A model generated the notes under the pieces. That model did no database searches, was not told the origin of the DNA, and was given only the letters and a program-made list of their open reading frames with translations. From Propionibacteriaceae bacterium (GTDB lineage Bacteria; Actinomycetota; Actinomycetes; Propionibacteriales; Propionibacteriaceae), in the NCBI GenBank assembly GCA_031268065.1, contig JAIRXX010000220.1, positions 1 to 11,566 of the forward strand: a stretch of DNA of 11,566 nt. The letters are read 5' to 3'. Shown here in pieces: positions 1-6,400 of this stretch (position 1 is its first letter; every line of letters begins with the position of its first letter). A program made the translations under genes and the position numbers.

Positions 1-123
1 GAACTCGCCGCCATCGACGCCGAAACCCTCAAAGCTGTGCTGGCGATGGCCTCCCGGATCGCCGACATCACTTGTTCCCGACCCGGTGCCGATCCCCCCT
101 GGCTGGACGAGCTAGAAAGCTGA
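1..123 (+). CDS. 3' end of an unrecognised gene (partial, 5' cut by window edge)
   Basis: Frame 1 is open from the first base to a TGA at 121-123 and gives 40 residues ending in PPWLDELES. The peptide starts with an alternating acidic/hydrophobic stretch (ELAAIDAETLKAVLAMASRI) that could be the last helix of a small protein. Such an end would fit, for example, a MarR-like regulator, but nothing in it is diagnostic and I do not assign a family. About 72% of third codon positions are G or C, which suits real coding in a GC-rich genome, but 40 codons is little evidence. It converges on the MFS gene and overlaps its last 18 codons by 56 bp. That overlap falls in the poorly conserved cytoplasmic tail of the transporter, so both can be real. 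Confidence 0.45.
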   Translation, partial: ELAAIDAETLKAVLAMASRIADITCSRPGADPPWLDELES

Positions 124-1342
124 GCGCCGCGCCGCCGAGGGCGACGGCTGCAAACAGCGCAAAGGCCGCTGCGGCGGTTCCGCTGGCCTGCTCGATGACG
201 CCCACCGCGAACGGTCCGGCAATGCCGCCAAACCGGCCAATCCCCAGCGACCAGCCGATCCCGGTGGCCCGCACCCGATCCGGATAAAAACGGGTGACCC
301 AGCCGTTGATCAGGGTCTGGGTGCCCACCGCGCCGTAGCCAGCCAAGGCGACAGCCGACAACATGACCCCTTCGTCAGCGACACCGGCGAGGACGCCAAC
401 CGCCGCCGCGCCGCAGAGGAAAGACACGGCGACAACTCGCCTGGACCCCCAGCGGTCAGCCGCCCAGCCCCCGCACAGCCCGCCGAGGATCGCCCCCGCG
501 TTGAACGCGGCGAGAAAACCGAGGCCCGAACTGAGCGTGTGCCCAGCGGCTACCATCAGGCTGGGCAGCCAAGTGTTCATCCCATAGACGAAGAGCAACG
601 ACGCCAGGCTCATCCCCCAGAAGACCAACGTGTGGCGGCGCAGGCCACCAGACAATAGCTTCCGCACCGAGGCGGCACCGCCCGCTTCGCTTTCGCCGCG
701 CCCAGCACCGCCGCTGGGCAGACAGCGAAATGCCAGCGGAACGATGACGAGCAGCGGCGCCGCGGCGACGGCGTACATCACCCGCCAGCCGTAGGCGGGC
801 AATTGGACCAACGCCAGCAACGACGCGGCGATCCCACCGGCTGGATAGCCGGACTGCATGATCACGTAGGCGAGATTCGCCCTTCCGGGTGGAGCCGATT
901 CCATAGTCAAGGCAGCTGCCACCGGGAGCACACCGCCCAGGCCCAGCCCGGCGAGCAGCCGCAACCCGGCGAAGGCCGTTGGGCCTGCCGCCAGCGCACA
1001 GGCAACGGTGAAGACGGAAAACCAGGCAACCGCGCCCACGAAGACCCGGCGCCTGCCCCAACGGTCAGCCGCAGCACCGGCCAACATCGAACCGAGCAAC
1101 ATGCCCAGCAGCGGCAGCGAGCCGAGCATCCCGGCTTGGGCGGCGCTCATCCCCCACTCGGCGCGCAGGCTCAGCAGAGTCGCGCCGTAGACCACCAGGT
1201 CGTAGCCGTCGAATGCGATGGCAGTTCCGCAGATGGCGATCACCGCCCAGGGCAGGCGCTGGGGGCTGCGCGGCGCGGCGGCCCCCGCCCGCAACTCTGC
1301 GGCGGGATGGCGAAGCTCTGCTGGAACACCGGCCTTGGTCAT
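68..1342 (-). CDS. MFS transporter, aromatic acid:H+ symporter (AAHS)-like
   Basis: A 424-residue membrane protein with about 12 hydrophobic segments, a basic cytoplasmic N-terminus (about 1-30) and a central hydrophilic loop (about 208-238), as usual for the major facilitator superfamily. AAHS-type (PcaK/BenK) marks are FDGYDLVVYG in the first helix (44-53), motif A GAAADRWGRRR (89-99), its second-half copy AADRWGSRR (294-302), NTWLPSLM (256-263) and RATGIGWSLGIGRFGGIAGP (358-377). Characterised relatives import benzoate, 4-hydroxybenzoate, protocatechuate or similar acids with protons. The ATG at 1342 has a strong Shine-Dalgarno (AGGAGG, 3 nt spacer). The gene diverges from the siderophore operon across an iron box, so it may take up the aryl precursor or recycle it. 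Export of siderophore is the alternative, since substrate direction cannot be read from sequence. Family assignment is firm; substrate is inference. Confidence 0.88.
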   Translation of the reverse strand: MTKAGVPAELRHPAAELRAGAAAPRSPQRLPWAVIAICGTAIAFDGYDLVVYGATLLSLRAEWGMSAAQAGMLGSLPLLGMLLGSMLAGAAADRWGRRRVFVGAVAWFSVFTVACALAAGPTAFAGLRLLAGLGLGGVLPVAAALTMESAPPGRANLAYVIMQSGYPAGGIAASLLALVQLPAYGWRVMYAVAAAPLLVIVPLAFRCLPSGGAGRGESEAGGAASVRKLLSGGLRRHTLVFWGMSLASLLFVYGMNTWLPSLMVAAGHTLSSGLGFLAAFNAGAILGGLCGGWAADRWGSRRVVAVSFLCGAAAVGVLAGVADEGVMLSAVALAGYGAVGTQTLINGWVTRFYPDRVRATGIGWSLGIGRFGGIAGPFAVGVIEQASGTAAAAFALFAAVALGGAALSFLARPARGDRHRVGNK

Positions 1343-1345
1343 AGT

Positions 1346-1352
1346 CCTCCTC
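1346..1352 (-). promoter_or_regulatory. Ribosome binding site of the MFS gene
   Basis: On the minus strand the sequence GAGGAGG lies 3 nt before the ATG at 1342. It is a near-perfect anti-16S match and fixes this start. Confidence 0.7.
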
Positions 1353-1370
1353 TATCGCAGCGCCGAGAGC

Positions 1371-1409
1371 GCGGCGTATCACCGACGCCGCCGCTTCCCA
1401 CCGACGCCG
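1371..1409 (-). repeat. Short repeats and hairpin in the MFS mRNA leader
   Basis: An 11-bp direct repeat, CACCGACGCCG on the plus strand, occurs at 1380-1390 and 1399-1409 with a 19-bp period. A perfect 7-bp inverted repeat GCGGCGT/ACGCCGC (1371-1377 and 1385-1391, 7-nt loop) overlaps the first copy. Both lie in the predicted 5' leader of the transporter, about 30-70 nt before its ATG. No known riboswitch is recognised. Such patterns arise easily in GC-rich DNA. Confidence 0.35.
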
Positions 1410-1450
1410 TCTTGCTGCCCTGTGGCCAAGCCCAGGGGCGAATGCAGCCA

Positions 1451-1479
1451 CTCACATCTGCTGTAATTTATGATAGCCT
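1451..1479 (+). promoter_or_regulatory. Candidate promoter of the siderophore operon
   Basis: CTCACA at 1451-1456 matches the -35 consensus in 4 of 6 positions. It is followed after 17 nt by TAGCCT at 1474-1479, which fits the actinobacterial -10 form TANNNT. A second -10-like hexamer, TATGAT, lies at 1469-1474. Either would be covered by the iron box, as expected for iron repression. The transcription start is unmeasured and the choice between hexamers is open. Confidence 0.4.
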
Positions 1480-1486
1480 AACCTAA
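1468..1486. promoter_or_regulatory. IdeR/DtxR-type iron box between divergent genes
   Basis: The 19-mer TTATGATAGCCTAACCTAA matches the mycobacterial/corynebacterial consensus TTAGGTTAGCCTAACCTAA at 17 of 19 positions. The right half and centre are perfect (11/11); mismatches are at positions 4 and 6 of the left half. IdeR/DtxR with Fe2+ binds such sites and blocks transcription when iron is plentiful. The site lies 126 nt upstream of the MFS start and 58 nt upstream of the ligase start, so one box could govern both directions. It sits in an AT-rich island within otherwise GC-rich DNA. Confidence 0.8.
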
Positions 1487-1510
1487 CTTAATTATGAGCT
1501 TCGCTGTCAA
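1480..1510 (-). promoter_or_regulatory. Candidate promoter of the MFS gene
   Basis: On the minus strand a perfect -35 hexamer TTGACA (1510-1505) is followed after 19 nt by TAGGTT (1485-1480), which fits TANNNT and lies inside the iron box. The spacer is slightly long. Transcription from here would give a leader of about 130 nt and would be blocked by a repressor bound at the box. Confidence 0.35.
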
Positions 1511-1543
1511 GCTCGCTCCTGTGTGAAAGGACCGGTAGCAACT

Positions 1544-3175
1544 GTGCCAATCGCCGCAGAAAACAGCTCAGCCCAGCGCGGGCCGCAGCTGGTCCAATGG
1601 CCGCCTGAAACGGCCAGCAGCTATCGGGAACAGGGGTTTTGGCGCGGCGAAACCATCGGCCAGGCGCTGCGCCGCGCCGCCGACGCCAATCCGGGAAAGT
1701 TGGCCATCGCCGATCCCGAACTGCGCCTCACCTTCGCCGAATTCATCGACGCCGCCGAACGCAGGGCAGCGGGATTTGCCGAACTCGGCCTGCGCCCAGG
1801 GGATGTGGTGGTCCCGCAATTACCCAATTCGGTCGAATTTGCGATCACGATGGCAGCGCTTTGGCTCGCCGGGACCGTCCCAGTGGCCGCACTGCCAGCC
1901 CACCGCGAGCGGGAGGTTGCCGCCTTCCTCGCCCAGACCGGGGCTGCCGCGCACATCGTCCCCGCCGCCGACGCGCTATTCGACTATCCGGCGATGGCGG
2001 CGGCACTGCCAGGCGGGCAACTTCGGATCAGTCTCGGGGCGGCAAGGTTGCCAGGCCTCATCCCCATCTCCAGCCTGGACGCCAGCCTCCGCGCCCTGCC
2101 GGAGCCAGACCCGTCCGGACTAGCCCTGCTGCAATGCTCCACCGGGTCCACCGGAGTGCCGAAACTCATCCCGCGCACCCACGACGACTACCTCTACGCC
2201 GGACGCGCCTGCGTGGAAGCCTGCGACCTAACCGAAGACGACTGCTACCTTGCCGCCCTGCCAGCCGCCCACAATTTCGCGCTCATCTCCCCCGGAGTGC
2301 TGGGCTGCCTGGCCGCAGGCATCCCAGTGGTGTTCTCGCCGTCCCCCAGCCCCGGCGACTGCTTTAGGGCGATCAAACGGGAACGCGCCACGCTGACTTC
2401 ACTGGTGCCACCGGTAGCGCTGACCTGGCTGGCCGCCGCCAGCCGAGATGGCTCGCTGGAAACGCTGCGGCTGCTGCAAATCGGCGGCGCGACCTGTCCG
2501 CCCGCCCTGGCTGAGCGCGTAGAACCAGAATTGGGCTGCAGATTGCAGCAGATGTTCGGCATGGCTGAAGGCATGATCGCCTGCACCCGCGCCGGTGACC
2601 CGGCTGAAACCGTCATCAACACCCAGGGGCGGCCAGTCAGCCCTGCCGACGAATTGCGCACGGTGGATTCGGCTGGCCAGCCCACCGCTGGCGAGGGCGA
2701 GTTGCAAGTGCGCGGGCCGTACACGATACGCGGCTACTACCGGGCCGATTCATCAGGGCAAGCCTGCTTCACCGCAGACGGGTTCTACCGCACCGGCGAC
2801 CTGGTGCGGATGCGGGCCGACGGCGGAATCTGCGTCACGGGCCGGGTCAAAGACCAAATCAACCGGGGCGGGGAGAAGATCGCCCCGGACGAGCTTGAGG
2901 ACTACCTGCTCCGGCACCCCGGCGTATACGACGCCGTAGTGCTCGGCCTGCCCGACGCCTACCTGGGGGAGCGCGTCTGCGCGGTGGTCATCCGGTCAAC
3001 CACCGCCAGCACCCCGGTGACCGGGCGGGAGCTGGCCGCCCATCTGCGGCAGCAGGGGCTGGCCGGATACAAAGTCCTCGACCGGATCGAATTCGTCACC
3101 GGCTATCCCCAGGTCGGGGTCGGCAAAACGGCCCGCCAAGAGCTACGCGCCACGCTCAGCGCCCAATTCGCCTAA
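1544..3175 (+). CDS. entE: 2,3-dihydroxybenzoate-AMP ligase (EntE/DhbE-like, stand-alone A domain)
   Basis: This cytosolic enzyme should activate an aryl acid with ATP and transfer it to the carrier protein encoded next. From GTG 1544 it has 543 residues, typical of EntE/DhbE. Visible motifs: N-terminal WPPETASSYREQGFW as in the family, P-loop STGSTGVPK (199-207), substrate loop AAHNFALISPG (Asn244, Ser249), FGMAEG (338-343), YRTGD, KDQINRGGEK (436-445) and the C-terminal catalytic VGKTA with Lys528. Ser249 aligns with DhbE Ser240, which is Cys in salicylate ligases, so 2,3-dihydroxybenzoate is favoured. The position of DhbE Val337 is Met here and the usual HNY is HNF, so the pocket is not identical. 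GTG 1544 is preferred because AAAGGA lies 12 nt upstream; GTG 1523 (7 residues longer) has no such site. It is the first gene of the iron-regulated operon. Confidence 0.92.
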   Translation: MPIAAENSSAQRGPQLVQWPPETASSYREQGFWRGETIGQALRRAADANPGKLAIADPELRLTFAEFIDAAERRAAGFAELGLRPGDVVVPQLPNSVEFAITMAALWLAGTVPVAALPAHREREVAAFLAQTGAAAHIVPAADALFDYPAMAAALPGGQLRISLGAARLPGLIPISSLDASLRALPEPDPSGLALLQCSTGSTGVPKLIPRTHDDYLYAGRACVEACDLTEDDCYLAALPAAHNFALISPGVLGCLAAGIPVVFSPSPSPGDCFRAIKRERATLTSLVPPVALTWLAAASRDGSLETLRLLQIGGATCPPALAERVEPELGCRLQQMFGMAEGMIACTRAGDPAETVINTQGRPVSPADELRTVDSAGQPTAGEGELQVRGPYTIRGYYRADSSGQACFTADGFYRTGDLVRMRADGGICVTGRVKDQINRGGEKIAPDELEDYLLRHPGVYDAVVLGLPDAYLGERVCAVVIRSTTASTPVTGRELAAHLRQQGLAGYKVLDRIEFVTGYPQVGVGKTARQELRATLSAQFA

Positions 3176-3180
3176 GGAGG
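3174..3180 (+). promoter_or_regulatory. Strong ribosome binding site of the aryl carrier protein gene
   Basis: AAGGAGG, whose two A residues belong to the TAA stop of the ligase gene, lies 4 nt before the ATG at 3185. It is the best Shine-Dalgarno of the operon and may serve to make the carrier protein in excess. Confidence 0.7.
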
Positions 3181-3184
3181 CACA

Positions 3185-3430
3185 ATGAATCAGATTGAAC
3201 TTGCCGAACGCCTGCGCCGCGACATCGCTGAAACCCTCGGCTACTCGGACTTCGACATCACCGAAGATTTGACTGGGGTGGGCCTCGACTCAATCCGGCT
3301 CATGGTCCTCATCGAGCGGTGGCGGGCCGACGGCGTGGAAATCTCCTTCCTGGACGCGCTGGCCGCTCCGACGGCGCTCGGACTGGCCAATGCGGCGATC
3401 CAGAACGGAACCGACGAAACCCGCCCATGA
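3185..3430 (+). CDS. Free-standing aryl carrier protein (ArCP)
   Basis: An 81-residue acyl/aryl carrier protein that should carry the activated aryl acid as a thioester on a phosphopantetheine arm and present it to the NRPS condensation domain. The attachment motif GLDSIRLM places the arm on Ser36. The following ERWRADGVEISFLDAL and APTALGLANA fit the ArCP half of EntB, whose motif is GLDSVRMM followed by a similar RW helix. Unlike EntB/DhbB there is no isochorismatase domain upstream, so it is a carrier only; stand-alone ArCPs are known in other siderophore systems. It lies 9 bp after the ligase gene and overlaps the NRPS gene by 4 bp (ATGA), which implies translational coupling. The family is clear from the motif; the cargo is inferred from the neighbouring ligase. 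Confidence 0.9.
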   Translation: MNQIELAERLRRDIAETLGYSDFDITEDLTGVGLDSIRLMVLIERWRADGVEISFLDALAAPTALGLANAAIQNGTDETRP

Positions 3431-6400
3431 GCCAAGCCGCGACAGCCCTGCTCCAATCCGACGCGCGGCCAACCGCTGGCGATCAGGCATTGGGGCCAAG
3501 ACCGCTCACCCTCGCCCAGCAGGGCGTCTGGTTCGCCCAATTGCGGAATCCGGAATCAACGGCGTACCGCTGTCTGGAGCAGGTGGACCTGTCCGGGCCA
3601 ATCGACCGCGACTGCTTCGCCGCAGCCATCGCCGCCGCGCATGCCAGCCTCCCGCAACTCGGGGCGGTATTTGGCGAGGGCGGCGACGGCGAGCCGCACC
3701 AGCGCCTTCCCGGACGCCCGCAGACAGCGGTGGAACACATCGACCTGTCCGGCCATGCCGACCCATCCAGCGCGGCGCTGGCCCTAGCCGCCGCCAGGCG
3801 CGGGCTTCCGGTCGATCCGGCCACCGGCGAAGGCATGGTCCGCCACCTGCTCGTCCGCAGGTCAGCAGACGCCTGGACTTGGTTCGTCCAAATTCACCAC
3901 ATCCTCGCCGACGCCGCCGCCTTCGCCATCTTGGAGAAATTTGTCGCCTCAGCCTACTCGGCGCTGGCCCAAGGCCGACCGCTGCCGCCAGCACCGCCGC
4001 ACACTTTGGACCAGCGGCTCGCCGCCGAGGCGGATTACCGCCACGGGCCAGCGCGGGCGGCGGACCGCGACTATTGGGCCAAATGGGCAGCTGAACATCC
4101 CATGTCCGCCGAGGCTTGGCGTCCTGCGGGTCCGCCGTTGCGGACAGCGGTCGATTTCGGCGCGTTGGAAGGCTGGACGGCATGGGCCGCCGAGCGCGGA
4201 GTCAGCTGGGCGCAGTTGGCGCCGGTGATCTTCGCTGATTACGCGAATGCCGTCGGCGGAACGCCAGGGCGTCCGATAGGGATGGCGAGCATGGGCCGCG
4301 ACGATCCGGGGGCGGCCGCATTCGTCGGCACCGCCGTAGACATCCTGCCTTTTGCCGCGCCTGACGCACCCGACCTCGACCTGGCTGGCCTCGCCACCGC
4401 CTGTGGCGCCGAATTGGCCACGCTGGCAAAACACCGGCGCTATCGCAGCGAGTGGCTGCCGCCGACACACTCGCCGCTCGGTCTGCCGATCCTCAACCTC
4501 AAACCTTTCACCCAGCGCCTAGCCTTCGCCGGAATCCCGGCCAGCGTGCGGTTCCTCGCTGCCGGACCCGTCCGGAATCTGGAATTGACCGTCTTTCCGG
4601 CGGCAGGCCGCCTCGCCGGATACTTGGAGGTTGAGGCCTCCCGCTGCGACGAGGCCGAATTGGCCCGCCACGCGGCCAGGTTGGAGCGGAGGTTCCGGCT
4701 GGTATCCACAGCAAGCGCCGCCAATCCAGGTGGTCCGGGCCGCAAGTCGCGGTCGGACCAGGTGTACGTGGCCAGGCCGGACGCGGAACCGGCGCAGCGG
4801 ATCGGCATTGCCGAATTGCCGCTAACCACGCTGGCTGAGGAGCGCGAGGGGGCCGAATGCTTGGCTGGGCCGACAGTGGGCGTGCCGCAGCAGAACCTCA
4901 GCCAATGGCTGACCGAAGGCCTGACCGCCGAGCCGGAGGCGCCAGCGGTGACCTTCGCTGGCACGAGGTGGAATTACGCCCGGCTGGGCGCGGCGGTGGC
5001 CGGAATCGAAGCAAGGCTGGCCGCTGCCGGGGTCCGCCCCGGAGAAATAGTCGGAGTGTGCGTCGAGCGCAGTTTTGAACTCATCGCCGCCGTGCTGGCG
5101 GTGCTGCGCAGCGGAGCGGTCTACTTTCCGCTGGACCCAGACCAGCCGCCAGCCCGCCTGGCCCAGATGGTAAGGCGGGCCAACCCGGCGGCGGTCCTCA
5201 CCACCTGCGGTGGCCAAGGCTTCGCCTTGGCTCCCACCATCCAACTCGAACCGGAGCCAGCCGAGGCGCGGTCCGCTGCCGCGCCGGTGTCGGATTGGCC
5301 GGTCCCGGCGTTGGACCCGCTGGACCCGGCGTATGTTTTATTCACCTCGGGGTCCACTGGCGAGCCGAAAGGCGCGGTTATCCCGCATCAGGCCATCACC
5401 AACCGGCTGGCCTGGATGCAAGACGCCTTTCCAATCGGCCCTGGCAGCAGGGTCGCGCAGAAAACACCCATCGGCTTTGACGTCTCGGTGTGGGAGTTGG
5501 TCTGGCCATTCCTAGTCGGGGCGCATTTGATCGTGGCGGCGCCCGGAGGGCATCGTGACCCCGGCTACCTCATCGATTACTGCCTGGCACAACAGGTGGA
5601 AGTCATCCACTTCGTCCCGTCCATGCTGCGGGCGCTGCTTGGCCATCCTCGGGCCGCCGCGTTGGCCTCGGTGCTGCGCCGCGTCGTCTGCTCGGGGGAG
5701 GCATTGGACGCCGAATTGGCCAACCGGGCGCAGACGGCATGGCCGAAGACAGCCATCGAAAACCTTTACGGACCCACTGAGGCCGCCATCGATGTCACCT
5801 GGTGGCACTGCCGGGGCATCCAGCAAGACCCGATACCGATTGGAAGGCCAGTCTGGAACACCCAGCTTCAGGTGGTGGACCCGCTGGGACGGCTGCTCCC
5901 CCAAGGCGCGATGGGCGAATTGCTGCTCGGAGGCGTCCAGATCGGCTTGGGCTATCTCGACAATCCCGAGGCCACCGCCAAGGCCTTCATCGCCGATGGC
6001 AGATCGGGGCAGGCTCGGCGCGGCTACCGCACCGGCGATCTGGCGCGGTGGCGGGCAGATGGCGCGGTCGAATACTGCGGCAGGCGAGACGGGCAGCTCA
6101 AGATCAACGGGCAGCGGGTCGAGTTGGGCGAGATCGAGGCGGCTTTGGCTGCCGCGCCCCAAGTGGACTCGGCAGTGGCGGTCCACAGCGCCGATGGCGG
6201 CGGCACGCTGGTCGGCTACGTCCGAATGGCGTCCGGCGCCGCTTTCGACGAGGCGGCGTTGCGGGCTGCGGCTGGAGAGCGTATCGCTGCGGCGTTGGTG
6301 CCCGCCCAGCTGGTAGCGGTGGACGATTGGCCCGTCACTGTCAATGGAAAGCTGGACCGGTCGCGGCTGCCCAAGCCCAGCCGGGCGAAGGCCGACAGCC

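Noticed and set aside
803..1486. Plus-strand open frame of 227 codons across the transporter and the divergent region
   Set aside because: Gln/Arg/His-rich translation without family features, antisense to a clear membrane protein and covering the promoter and iron box.
1544..3175. Salicylate-AMP ligase (MbtA/YbtE/PchD type) as the name for the aryl ligase
   Set aside because: The residue that is Cys in salicylate ligases is Ser249 here, and the partner NRPS is EntF-like without a cyclisation domain. Not fully excluded because other pocket residues differ from DhbE.
3319..3426. Upstream extension of the NRPS frame
   Set aside because: The extra 36 residues are an out-of-frame reading of the carrier protein gene. 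The ATG at 3427 with the ATGA overlap and the position of the C domain give a better start.
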